DNA of 64,000 bases from Neocallimastix lanati (nom. inval.) (taxonomy: Eukaryota; Neocallimastigomycota; Neocallimastigomycetes; Neocallimastigales; Neocallimastigaceae). The notes below the pieces were generated by a model that saw only the letters and a program-made list of their open reading frames with translations, had not been told where the DNA came from and searched no databases. Positions 1 through 12,250 of this stretch are shown piece by piece. The stretch covers positions 217,501 through 281,500 of the forward strand of contig JACVTC010000172.1 in NCBI GenBank assembly GCA_016946835.1. The letters run 5' to 3'. Position 1 is the stretch's first letter. Every line of letters begins with the position of its first letter. The position numbers and the translations under genes are program-made.

Positions 1-274
1 TTCAAAGTAAACAGAACCTCAACACAAGACTTGAATAGAGCCTGAGACAATATGTAAATCATTCTTAACCATGGTGAGCGAACTTCCAACTTCATTTATA
101 GGGAAACTCAGGGTAGGAAGAAAATACTATATATAAATTAAGAAATCATGCCCAAAGTCAATCCAGAAATCTTATATGTGTTTGCCCAGAGTACTAACCA
201 TCAGGATAAAAATATATTTTATTAAATTGGCTTTACATTAATTTTTTTATTAAAAAAAAAAAAAAAAAAAAAAA
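1..274 (+). other. Less AT-rich remnant ending in poly(A), possibly the 3' end of a retrotransposon or gene
   Basis: The first 240 bases are visibly richer in G and C than the following 9 kb and end at 252-274 in a run of A on the + strand. One + frame is open for 14 codons from base 1 and stops at a TGA. This is compatible with the 3' end of a coding region or retrocopy that begins before the window. I see no motif that identifies it, and the minus strand also has a short open stretch. Assignment is by composition and the poly(A) only. Confidence 0.3.
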
Positions 275-1970
275 GACAATTATAATATCTTTTAGTAGAT
301 ATTATATAAAATAAATAATTTCTAAAATAGAATAATTTGAAAATTAAAAAGATACAATATCTATTTTAATTCTAGTTTTAGTTATATATTATTATTTCTT
401 TGGAATTTTTTTTTTTTTTATTTCTTTTATTTTCTTTTCTTTTTTAAATTTATTATATATTTTAAATTAATCATTATTTATTAATTTTAACTATTGTTAT
501 AAATTATTTTTAATAAATAAAACATTTCAATAATTTTATTAACATTTAACATACAAAATTTTACAAATAAATATTTTAAAACCATTTGTAAAACATATTT
601 TGATAAAAACAAATATTTAATTTTTTTACGTCCTTAATATTTTATTTATTATTATAATATATATATCTATATATATATATTAATTTTTTTTTTTTTTTTT
701 TTTAAAAAAATAAACTTCAATTTATATTCTAAGTACAAATAAAAATTTTGTGATACTCTACATTTATTTTTAGATTTTAAGTGTATCATATTTTTTTTAT
801 TTAGTTTTTTAGTTTAGATAGAAAAAAAAAAAAAAAAAAACATTGATTTTACTATATTTTAGTATTGATTTATTAATAGTTTACTTTAAATAGATTACAT
901 AAAAATTGATATACTCTATATTTATTAAGTATATTAATTTTTATGTTATATATTTAAAGTGCTTGTATATTCATATATATAAAAAATATATATATTAATT
1001 AATATAAAAATTTTTAACTATATTTTTAAGGTTTTAAGTACATTCAATAATTTTAACTATATTTTTTTAATAATAATACTTAGGAAAAATTGTAAAATAT
1101 TATCATTGTTTTTATTTGATACATTTTATCTATTGTACAATAAAAAATAAATTTTTATTGAACAATAAAAGATATAGTAGAACTATAAACATAATTAACA
1201 CTTTTTCTTTCATGATTTCTTATTTTTAAAGATAAGAAGAGACTTTTCTATACAATTTTTTTTTAATTCTTCAGCAAACCTATATAACATATTAATTCAG
1301 ATCAGTTCCATTAAATTAGTACTTAGATTAATAACAATTACCTAAAAATTATTACCTTGAACTGTTCAAAAGAAGAAATTGGGATTCTATTTGTTCATAT
1401 TTATCGGATTATTTAATATTAATTAAGTAATTGAAATAAATAAAATCCCATCTATATAATTATAATTCATAACATAAAACTTCATAATAAAATTTCAGAA
1501 AAGTATAAAGTTCAGCTTTTATATTTTTTCATACTTTATATTATCTTTAAAAAAAGAGAAGTATATATATATATATATATAAAAAAATATTTTGTATTAT
1601 ATTTAATGCTAGAAAAGAAAAATAAATAGTATTAGTAATAAATATTACTCTAATATTTTAATTAACACGCTTACTTATACTACTATTATTATTAATGTTA
1701 TTTTTATTAATAAAAATAGTTATTACTAATAGATCATTTTTAAATATATATTTAATATTTATTAATAAACAATTAATAAATATATTTAATTTATCATAAA
1801 TACATATAATAAATACTTGAATTTATTATATATCATATGATACGTCTAATCTCTATAGTTTTTTATAGTATGACCATCCATTTATACTTTATGAATTTAT
1901 TCATTAATTTTTTAATATTTTAATTTAATTTATTATGATTATTTTCAAGAAATATTTATTTTATTTATTT

Positions 1971-2184
1971 ATAATAATAATAATAATAAATAATAAATAA
2001 TAAATAATGAATAATAAATAATAAATAATAAATAATAAATAATAAATAATAATTAAATAGTAAATAATAAATAATAAATAATAAATAATAAATAATGAAT
2101 AATAAATAATAAATAATAAGTAATAAATAATAAATAATAAATAATAAATAATAAATAATAAATAATAAATAATAAATAATAAAA
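1971..2184. repeat. Heptanucleotide AAATAAT tandem array
   Basis: About 210 bases dominated by a 7-base unit AAATAAT, with a few point variants. Reading it on the minus strand gives an apparent open frame of repeated L-L-F-I-I-Y-Y, which is a repeat artefact and not a protein. The same unit forms arrays near 2.95 kb and 47.7 kb. Confidence 0.9.
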
Positions 2185-2950
2185 ATATGTAAAATTAATT
2201 TTAATTTGTATGTATCATTAATTTTTAAAAAATTGCTTAAAAAAAATTTTTTTTTAAAAAAAAAAACTGAACTGTTCAAAAGAACAAAGAAATATAAATA
2301 ATAAAAATTAAATAAGATAAAATATATAATATAAAAATAAAACAAAATATTGTGAATATAAAAAAAATAAGAGAGAAAAAGAAATAAAAGATACTACATA
2401 CAACAGTACAAAAAAAAAAAAAAAAAAAAAAAAAAGATGGAAAATGGAAAATGGAAAAAATATTAACCATTCTAATTAATAATCAAATAATTATATTTTT
2501 TAATTGTGGCATGAAATATTAATAATAATCATCTATATATATATATATTTATATATATATATAATATACTAAAAAAAAAAAAATAGTATAAAATTTATTA
2601 ATTATAGATTCTTTTGTTTATTAGATAATCTAAAGTTTAGAATTAATAATGTTTAAAGTTATTATTTATAGATGGTTTATAATAGATAGTTTTAGGTAAT
2701 TTATGATTAATATATGGCTAAAATTAATAAATATATATATTAATATATAATTAATATGGCTAATTATAACTAATTTATGGTTATTTTAAAAAGTGCTTAT
2801 CAATATATCTTGTTATCAAAATTTTTATCAAATTTTTATTATCAAATAAAGTTTCTTATAAGTTAAGATAAGAAAAAAAGCCCCCCAAAAAATATTGGTT
2901 ATTTTTGGTTGGTTAAAAATGAACATAATATGATAATGATGTTAAAAAAA

Positions 2951-3103
2951 ATAAATAATAAATAATAAATAATAAATAATAAATAATAAATAATAAATAA
3001 ATAATAAATAGTAAATAATAAATAATGAATAATAAATAATAAATAATAAATAATAAATAATAAATAATAAATAATAAATAATAAATAATAAATAATAAAT
3101 AAT
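2951..3103. repeat. Second heptanucleotide AAATAAT array
   Basis: About 150 bases of the AAATAAT unit seen at 1971-2184, with occasional substitutions and one slipped unit. It makes another apparent minus-strand open frame with no coding value. Confidence 0.9.
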
Positions 3104-6100
3104 GAGATAATAAATTAATATCAATTGTTAATTATAATAATCAATGATTTAATGTAATATACTCAAAACAGAATTTTTATATTCTTTACTAGTTAGTATA
3201 TAGATTTTAAATAATAATTAGCATGACAAATGTTGATATTTCCAATTCATATAATTTAATTTATTAAAATTAAAGATTTTTCATAACAAATAATAACATT
3301 TTATTAATATAAATTATACTTTGTAGGTTTTAATTATATTTTAACTTTTTTTTTTAAAAAAAAAGTTTAAAATATATAATAAATAAAGTTTGCTTTAATT
3401 TAAATCTAATAACTTTATTAAATTAAATCTTTCAAAATGAATGAATAAATAAATAAATAAATAAATAAATAAGTAAAAAAATAAGTAAAAAAAAATAACT
3501 TTTCATTGTAAATTAAAATAGTAAAAAAAAAAGTTTACTGAATATATAGTTTACTTAAGAAGTAACAAAGAATTCATAGATATAAAAAGATAATAGAAAG
3601 AAAATAATAATGTTAATATAAAAATTATTTACTATATTATAAAGTTTTAGATATAAATATAAGTAATAATGCTAATAATATTTATGTATATCAATAAAAT
3701 AAATAATAATAAAAAAATGAGAAAAAAATATATATAAGTGAATAGAATATTATTTATATTATTTTTTTATTAGGAAAATTATATAATGGTTAAACATAAA
3801 GAATATATATATTGATATAATCTAATTTTATTTATTAATAGAAAATTCAAAATTCAAAATATTTTATTATATATTATTTAATTTAGTACTTAAATTTAAA
3901 TAATTTCTGACAGCCGAATTATAAAAGCTATAATTTAAAAAGTTTATTAGTAATAGTTGTAAAAGATCACTTTTGAATATTTAATCATATATAAAAATTA
4001 TTACATATTATAATAGGATTTTATTAATGATTAATGATTAAAATAATGAATTCTCTTAAAATATCATTGATACTAATATTATAAAATGCATAATAAATTA
4101 AAATATTATTTTTATTTAATATTTTTATTTTATTTTATTTTATTTTTTTTTTTATAAAACATATAGAAATAGAAACTATTTCAATTTTTTTTTTTTTTTT
4201 TTTTGACATAAAAATATAATTTTTTTCTTTCTGTCCAGAAAATTGATAAGTAAAAAATAACGAAAGGACCTTTTAACTCTTTCAATATATATATCATTAA
4301 ATTGTAGTTTCGTTATTGTAATGTAGATACGATCTGATACTTAAAACAAGGCTTACCTGACGAGACTTCTTCACAATAGCCAATTAAGACTATTTATTTT
4401 TCTAGTAATCTAAAATTGATTAATGATATTATATATATAATAAAAAAGTAAATATTTACAATTTATTTTGTTTTATACTTTAGAGATATATTTTTTGTTA
4501 TATTTCTGTTATTGTATTTTAAGAATATCAGTACATATATGTTTAATTGATGATCAATAATAATTTTTTTTATGAATATTTTTATTTTATAATTTAAATT
4601 TTTTTTTTTTTACTTTTAAATTTACAGAATTAAAAATAGTCATTAATATATAAACATATATATTATTATATATTATAATATATTATAAAATAGTATGAAA
4701 TATAATTTAGGATTATTTGTTAATTTTATTAAAATGGAATTTTTAATATAAATATTCCAAATTTATATATAATTAAAATTAAAATATATACACAAATATT
4801 TAATAAAAAAAAAAAAAAAAAAAGTGAAATTTGGAGGAAATAATATATTATTTAAAATCAGAAAAGTTTTAGGAATTTAATATTATATTCTAATGTTTTT
4901 ATATAGAAAAACTATTGCTATATTTAATACGTCTTTTTTCATTATAATTTTAATTAATATTTAAATTTATTGTTTTATTATCATTAATTTTAAATTTTTA
5001 TTATGAATTATTAAACAGGTAATACTTTCAATTAGTAATTTTTTTATGGTACTTTTTCTATTGCATAAAAAAAATAAGACATAGAATATACATAATATGT
5101 TTAACTATATAAAATTATTTTATTTATTTATTTTATTATTATTTTCTTTTTTATAATATAAATAAGGCCAATATTTTTTCTTAATCTTTTATTTTACATT
5201 TTTTTTATATTATAAATTAATTTATTAATAAAGCAGTATTTTTCATTTTTACTTTTTTCCCCTATACTAAAATCTAAAATCTACTTTTTATTTTTTATTT
5301 TATTATATATATATATATATGGTTTTTTTTTAAATTTTATTTATTTTATTTTTTTTATTTTTTTTAATTTTTCCTTTTTTTTATTTTATTTTTTATTTTA
5401 TTTTTTTTAATTTTTCCTTTTTTTTTTTTATTTTATTTTTTCTATTTTTTATTTTATATTTACTATTTTTTATTTTATTTTTATTTTTTTCTATCTTTTT
5501 TTCTTTATTTAAAAATTCCTATTAAACCTATTCCTATTCCTAATTTTAATTATTCAATATATATAATTTTTCTACATCGAATTGTTTATTGAATATTTTA
5601 TAATTTATAGAAGTCTATTAATTTTTAAAAAAAAAAAATGAAAAATTTCTAATATTAATGTATAATACATACATAATATAATATAATAACATTAACCCAT
5701 ATCTTTTGCTAAATATAAGTAGTATAAATAAATTAAAAAAATAATTAAATATAATAATTAATACATTAAATTTACAATTTTTTTTTTCAGTTAAATATAA
5801 AATAAAATAAAATAAAATTTATTAAAATTTTTAATATGAACATTTAATAAATTATTGGTTATAATCATTATATTTTGAGGAATATATGGTAAAGGAAAAT
5901 TTTTAAAAATAAATGACTATAATAATTAATTGTATATAAAAAGAATGAAATATATATATATATAATGTTAACATGTGAATTTATAATTTTCGTTATCTGT
6001 AGAGATAATAAATAAAGAGCTTTAATTGTGATTCATAATAGTTCCTTTTATATTTTTATTATATGAACTTTTTAAAAAATAAAAACAAGAATATTTTTTT

Positions 6101-6567
6101 TTCTTTTATTATTAAGTACGAAACCTAATTCTACTTTTTCATATAATCAATAATAAAATAACTAAATAGTAATAAAAATATCAATAATTTATGATTATTA
6201 GTAGATTATATTTATTTATGTGCTGACTTTTAAATATAAAACTATTTAATATATACTATTATGTAGTTAACATTTAACCTATTAAATCATTATTATTCAA
6301 TAATTTACCAAATAAATCAATTTAAAAAAAAATATTTTAGTATATGTTAATTACATTAAATATTAATATTTAAATAATGAAACATTAGAGTCTTATAAAT
6401 TTTATAGTTTTATTTAATATTTAAAATAGATAAAGGAACCATTTATTTTTATATACATATAAATATATAAATAATTAGAGTTTAATATGGATTATTTATT
6501 TATTTCTTATTTATTTATTAATTAATTATAATTCATAGTTACAAGTTGATTTAATACACTATAGAAT

Positions 6568-6913
6568 AATAATAATAATTAATAATAATATAATATAATA
6601 ATAAATTAATAATTAATAATAATAAAATAATAAGAGCAATTAATAATAATTAATAATTTATAATAATTTATAATAATTAATAACAATAATAATAAATATT
6701 AATAATAATAATTAATAATAATAATTAATAATAATAATAATTAATAATAATAATAATAATTAATAACAATAATAATAATTAATAATAATAATTAATAATA
6801 ATAATAATAATAATTAATAATAATAATAATTAATAATAATAATAATAATCAATAATAATATTAATAATAATAATTAATACTAATAATAATAATTAATAAT
6901 AATAATAATAATA
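6568..6913. repeat. Imperfect AAT/AATT microsatellite
   Basis: About 340 bases made of AAT triplets interrupted by AATT and AAC steps, followed closely by a 23-base run of A. This is simple-sequence DNA with no coding signal. Confidence 0.85.
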
Positions 6914-8066
6914 AAAATTAAGGTTTACATATCAAAAAAAAAAAAAAAAAAAAAAAACCTACTTTTAATAAATTTAATAATTATTCCATAAATTTCTAAA
7001 TTATAACTATTATATATTATTATTATTTATTATAATTATTTTTATTTTTTATTTTAGTGATGAAAATAAATAGGAATATATTAAGCGTCTTTATTATTAT
7101 TGAATTCATTTACATTAAAATGTAGTTTATTTATTATAATATATATTTATTTATTGTAGATATTTGTTCATAATTAGTAATTTATAATTCGAGCATCTAC
7201 TAACTTTTACTTTTTTTTTTTTTTTTTAGTAATCCATATAAATATATAAAAATATATATTTATATTTTTTATATTTATATTTTTATATCTATTTATTTTT
7301 ATAATAGTTAATACTTGAATATATAAAGAAATGGAAATATGGATTAAAATTGGATTAATAATCTTTTAAGTTATTACAGTTCATTTGCAGTCCATTGCGG
7401 TTTATATTAATAGTATAAATCCTATATATAGATCAACAACAACAAAAAAAAAAAAACTCTATGATTATTTCTTGTTATTCAATGGTAATCATAACACAAA
7501 GGATATATATATAAAAAAAAATGAAAAATAAGATTTTTTTTTTTTTTTGATATTATTTAGAAATTAACATTTTTTATTTTGTTTTTTAATTATATATATA
7601 AGATATATTAACTTTTGAATGAAAGCAAAATTGATAATAGCTTTTGTTATATGATTATATGAATAATGTAATATATAAACATTATAATGAATTAATAATA
7701 TAATAATATAATATTAATATTAATATTGAAGATTACTGAAATTTTTCAATTATTAAATTTTATTTGATATTAAAAGTAACAACTATTTGAACTTCTCTAT
7801 ATAGAGTATATAATAAATATATTATTACTGTATATTACAATATATACTTTTTATTATTTGTTTATTTACATAGATCTATGAGCATATTTAATACAATAAA
7901 CTTTTTTTTTGGGTAGATTTTATTATATAATTCAAAATATATATATATACTATTGTAATATATTTATAAATATATATAATATTATGATTAATTTATTTGA
8001 ATATATAATTTATAGTATATTGTAATAAATGCAAATAAATATTTTATTAAAAAAAAAGATTTTTAT

Positions 8067-8190
8067 AATATAAATAAATAATAAATAATAAATCATAAAT
8101 AAATCAATAAATAATTATTAATAATAAATAATAAATCAAAAATAAATCAATAAATAATTATTAATAATAAATAATAAATCATAAATAATA
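8067..8190. repeat. AT-rich tandem repeat with a ~45-bp higher-order unit
   Basis: AAATAAT-like steps with interspersed TCA form a longer unit containing AATAAATCAATAAATAATTA, present twice in tandem about 45 bases apart. It resembles a decayed heptanucleotide array with higher-order structure. Confidence 0.6.
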
Positions 8191-9267
8191 TATTTGATCC
8201 TCAAATAGAACATCAGTAATAAATAACCTATAAGATTTAATAAATGGTCAATACATATGTATTAATAACTTAATAAATGATAATATTTAATAAATCTATA
8301 AAATTTTTTAGATTTAGTTTTATTATAATAAAATATATTAAATATATATATTAATAAATTATATTTAATATATGATTAATATTATATAATAATAAATTTT
8401 TTTTTTTAGTTTATATTTATTTTATATTACTTAGAAAAATAATGAAATTAATAATAGTAATTATATTATTTAATTAAAAAAATTTGAAATTATATAAATA
8501 TTCAAAAAAATCTTCAATTTTTATTTCTTTCCCTACTACTTTCAAAAAAAATTTTTTTTATTTAATAGCATAATTTAAATAAAAACAGATTATTAAATAT
8601 GTCTACTTTTAACTTAATTAGAAACCCACTCAGTAACAGAGGTTAATATTAGAATTGATAAAACTAACAAAATTTTTGAAATATAATAGAAAAAATTTAA
8701 AAATAATTGGTTTTAATATTTAATATTTAATATATTAAAAATAAAAATGTATTATTTTGAGAAGAAGAAAAAAAAAAAAGAAAAAAATTGAGTTGAAAAA
8801 GATGTTGGTGCATATCGTTTTATATAATTCTTAATAAAAATAGAAATAAATTTTAAAAGAAAAAAAAATTTAATAAAAATAAAAGTATTAAGCAAAAAAT
8901 ACTATATCTAAACATATAATTATATTATTTATATTTGTTATGTATCAATTTTTAAAAAAATTTGTTTATATAAGTAATTTTACGAAGAATTAATATTATT
9001 ATTTGAAATACTCAAGGAAAGAAAAATATATATTTAAAATATTTTATAGTATAAAAATATTAAAAAAAAAAAAGAGTCTTATTTGAAAGAAAAAAAAGAA
9101 GAGATACAAAAAAAAAAAAAAAATGAAATAGCTTGTAAATTTTGTATTTTATTATATATAATTGATAATGTAATATAGAATTAGAGATTAAAGTTGAAGT
9201 ATTAATGAAATTATTAATATTTTAAAAGTTGTAATTTGATTATTTGTTATTCCTTTTATTTATTTTT

Positions 9268-10944
9268 ATGAATATTGGTATTAATTTTATATATATTGTT
9301 ATATCTATATATAATTGAATACTTTTAGGTACTGCTCAATCTATTGAGGACAGATGCAACAACAAGACTTATGGTATTATTCCATCAGCTGTTGAAACTC
9401 TTGAACAACAAGCTGCTCGTTGTTTAGAACAAGTTAGATCTAAGAGTACTGATCTTGAAAAATACATTTACTTATCTAACTTAAGAAATAGTAATGTTAC
9501 TTTATTCTACAGATTATTAATGGATAACTTCGAAGAGTTAGTTCCAATTGTTTACACTCCAACTGTTGGTGAAGCTTGTGTTAAGTTTTCTCATATCTAC
9601 AACCCAGCAAACTGTGATGGTTTATACATTTCTATTAAGGATAAGGGTAATGTTGCTAAGGTTTTAGATAACTGGCCATACCCAGATCCAGATATCACTG
9701 TTGTTACTGATGGTTCTCGTATTCTTGGTCTTGGTGATTTAGGTATTAACGGTATGGGTATCCCAATCGGTAAGTTATCTCTTTACATTGGTGCTGCTGG
9801 TATTAACCCACTCCGTACTCTTCCAATCACTTTAGATCTTGGTACTAATACTCCAAAGCATTTAGAAGACCCAATGTACATTGGTCTCAGACAAAACAGA
9901 CCAGAAGATCCAGAATTCTTCGAATTCCTTGATGAAGTTATGGATGCTCTTTCTGCTAAGTGGCCAAACCTTATTATTCAACACGAAGATTTCTCTGGTG
10001 TTCATGCTTTCGCTTTATTAGACAGACAAAGAAGCAAGTACAGTATGTTTAATGATGATATTCAAGGTACTGGTGCTGTTATTCTTTCCGGTTTAATTAA
10101 TGCTTTCCGTGAATCTGGTGTTCCACTTAAGGATCAAAAGATTTTATTCTTAGGTGCCGGTTCCGCTGGTGTCGGTGTTGCCAGTCAAATTCGTGATCAC
10201 TTTGTTCACGCTGGTAATATGTCTCTTGAAGAAGCTACTTCTCATTTCTGGCTTGTTGATACTAAGGGTCTTATTACTGCTGATCGTGGTGACAACCTTG
10301 CTGAACACAAGAAGAAGTTCATGCGTCTTGATAACAATGGCAAACAATTCAAGGACTTAGAATCTACTTTAGAATATGTTAAACCAACTTGTTTAATTGG
10401 TTTAAGTACTCAAGGTGGTGTATTCACTCCAAAGATCATCAGTAGAATGGCTGAATTAAACAAGAAGCCAATTATTTTCCCACTTTCTAACCCATTAAAG
10501 AACTCTGAATGTACTTTCGAAGCTGCTATGCAAAATTCTGAATGTAGAGTCCTCTTTGCATCTGGTACTATGTTCCCAGCTTACACTGATCCAGCTACCC
10601 AAAAGACTTACTACCCAGGTCAAGGTAATAACATGTACGTTTTCCCAGGTATTGGTCTTGGTGCTATTCTTGCTCAAGCTTCTTCAATCAGTGATGATGT
10701 TATCTACACTTCTTCTGTTGCTTTAGCTAACACTCTTACTGATGATGAAAAGGCTTCTAACTTATTATACCCACGTTTATGCAGAATTCGTGAAGTCAGT
10801 ACTAAGATTGCTGCTGAGGTCATGAAGGAATGTGTTAAGGAAGGTGTTGCCAAGAACCAAGAAGTTATTGACCTTGTTAAGGAAGGTGATGATGCTAAAC
10901 TTATTAGTTACGTTCAATCTAAACAATACAACCCAGCTTACTAA
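9268..10944 (+). CDS. Malic enzyme (malate oxidative decarboxylase), NAD(P)-dependent
   Basis: Oxidatively decarboxylates malate to pyruvate and CO2 with NAD(P) as acceptor. The main exon is 9329-10944. It is open from a splice acceptor (TTTTAG) and starts T-A-Q-S-I-E-D-R, which aligns with the family N-terminus. Family motifs in order: TLEQQ, EKYIYL, the catalytic-tyrosine motif PIVYTPTVGEAC (near residue 78), GDLGINGMGIPIGK, the metal-site residues in EDF and NDDIQGTGA, and the dinucleotide-binding GAGSAGVG near residue 278. I propose exon 1 as 9268-9277 (ATG AAT ATT G) with a 51-base GT-AG intron 9278-9328. Phase matches and gives 541 codons, the usual length for a malic enzyme without a presequence. 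An exon further upstream, including a hydrogenosomal presequence, is not excluded. Codon use is strongly biased, as in highly expressed genes. Confidence 0.93.
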
Positions 10945-11327
10945 ATTTCTTAAAGAGAAAAAGAAAATAGAAAAAAACAAAAAAAGAAAAAGTATTTTGA
11001 AAATTAATTTGAAAATCCTTTTTTTTTATGATTTTTTAAAGAAAAAAATACCTATCTATTGAAAGCAATATAATTAATGTTTAAAAAAAAATAAAAATAT
11101 AAAAAGAAACAAAAAATTGCGATTAAACGTAAAAAATATAATATAGTTTTTTTTTTTTTTTTTTGAAGATAACATAAAAATATAAATTAATTATAACATC
11201 ATTTTTAAGATATTTATTAAAATTTTTAAATAAAAATATATATATTTTTTAATTTATTATATAAACAAATAAAAATAAATATTTAATTTTTTTTTTTATA
11301 ATATTTATTAATAAAAATAATATAAAA

Positions 11328-11366
<39 letters not shown>

Positions 11367-11639
11367 AAAAAAAAAAAGGAATTATAGAAAAAATAATGGG
11401 AAATAAAACTAAAGTTCAAAAAAATAAAAATAAGAAAGATAAATAAGAATATAGAAAACTTAAAAAAAAAAGTAAATATAAATGAAGAAAATAGAGAAAA
11501 AAAAAAAAATAAATTAAATAAATCACATAAAATAAAATTTAAATAATAATTTATATCAATAAAAATTTTATTATTATTATATCTATTATAATAAAAGTGT
11601 TTGTGATTCATTTTAAATAAATGAATGTGTGTGTAATTA
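10945..11639. other. Intergenic AT-rich spacer 3' of malic enzyme
   Basis: Probable 3' untranslated region of the malic enzyme gene followed by homopolymer-rich DNA. The 136-residue minus-strand open frame across 11249-11659 is low-complexity (F, K, N, I runs), and I reject it as a gene. Confidence 0.6.
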
Positions 11640-11752
11640 ATTATGGGTATTTGTTTCAAATTTTGTAATAAATTATTTACTTGATGGTTGTTTACAAATT
11701 GATATTAGATTTTTTTAAACAGATAAATTACGAAGATCCATCTTTCTTTATT
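11640..11752 (+). mobile_element. LINE remnant H, left part (target of element A)
   Basis: The 38 bases 11715-11752 differ at only three positions from 18825-18862 inside element B, in the reverse transcriptase stretch reading I-N-Y-E-D-P-S-F-F-I. Weaker similarity extends further left. The right part, after element A, is about 16264-16305 and still aligns with the next reverse transcriptase stretch (G-S-K-P-I-N-I-S against G-Q-P-I-P-I-T in element A). H is therefore an old, truncated LINE copy into which A inserted. Its left boundary is uncertain. Confidence 0.6.
11740..11752. repeat. Left target-site duplication of element A
   Basis: ATCTTTCTTTATT here is repeated exactly at 16251-16263, immediately after the poly(A) tail of element A. 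This 13-base duplication defines the element ends as about 11753 and 16250. Confidence 0.85.
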
Positions 11753-11931
11753 CCCCCGAGCAGGGGTGTACTCGATTGTATTGTTAATAGTTTCAAACGT
11801 GCTTCAATTAACGTTATTAATTGTAGCAAAAGGAATCATAAATACAGTTTTTCTTCACTCAAAAGGAAACATTTTGCCTTATCAGAAAAAGTGAATTCAT
11901 CTTATAATATCAACTTATTCACTACTTCAAA

Positions 11932-12250
11932 TTCAAATGCAGATTCAAGTCAAAATTCAAATTCAAGTTCAAATACAGATTCATGTTCAAGTTCAAGTAC
12001 AAGCTCAAGTTCAAGTTCAAGTACAAGTTCAAGTACAAGCTCAAGTTCAAGTTCAAGTACAAGTTTAAGTACAAGTTCAAGTACAGGTTCAAGTTCAAGT
12101 ACAAGTCCAAGTTCAAGTACAGTTTCAAGTTCAAGTTCAAGTACAAGTTCAAGTACAAGTTCAAGTTCAAGTTCAAGTTCAAGTACAAGTTCAAGTTCAA
12201 TTTCAAATTTATGTTTAAATTCAGTTTCAAGCTCAGATTCAAATTCAAAT
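11932..12250 (+). repeat. TCAAGT hexanucleotide minisatellite coding a poly-Ser/Thr tract
   Basis: TCAAGT units with TACAAG variants encode about 100 residues of almost pure Ser with Thr and some Asn, between the basic N-terminal part and the endonuclease of element A. Element C has an ordinary Asn/Ser-rich linker here, so the expansion is specific to A. The repeat stays open in several frames and on both strands, producing spurious open frames. Confidence 0.9.

Larger units (their letters stand above)
275..9267. other. Long AT-rich intergenic region, no gene recognised
   Basis: About 9 kb of very AT-rich DNA with many poly(A), poly(T), (TA)n and AAT-type tracts. Every open frame here is low-complexity. 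Two short stretches stand out slightly in composition: 1200-1400 and 4240-4400. The second has a perfect splice-donor-like CAG|GTAAG on the minus strand but no convincing exon. A 16-base string, GAACTGTTCAAAAGAA, occurs near both 1359 and 2268. I saw no tRNA, snRNA or protein-coding exon that I could support. Confidence 0.6.

Noticed and set aside
1965-2345. 126-residue minus-strand open frame
   Set aside because: It reads a 7-base repeat and T runs; the composition is almost only F, I, L and Y with exact periodicity.
11249-11659. 136-residue minus-strand frame downstream of malic enzyme
   Set aside because: Low-complexity sequence of F, K, N and I with no domain; lies in spacer DNA.
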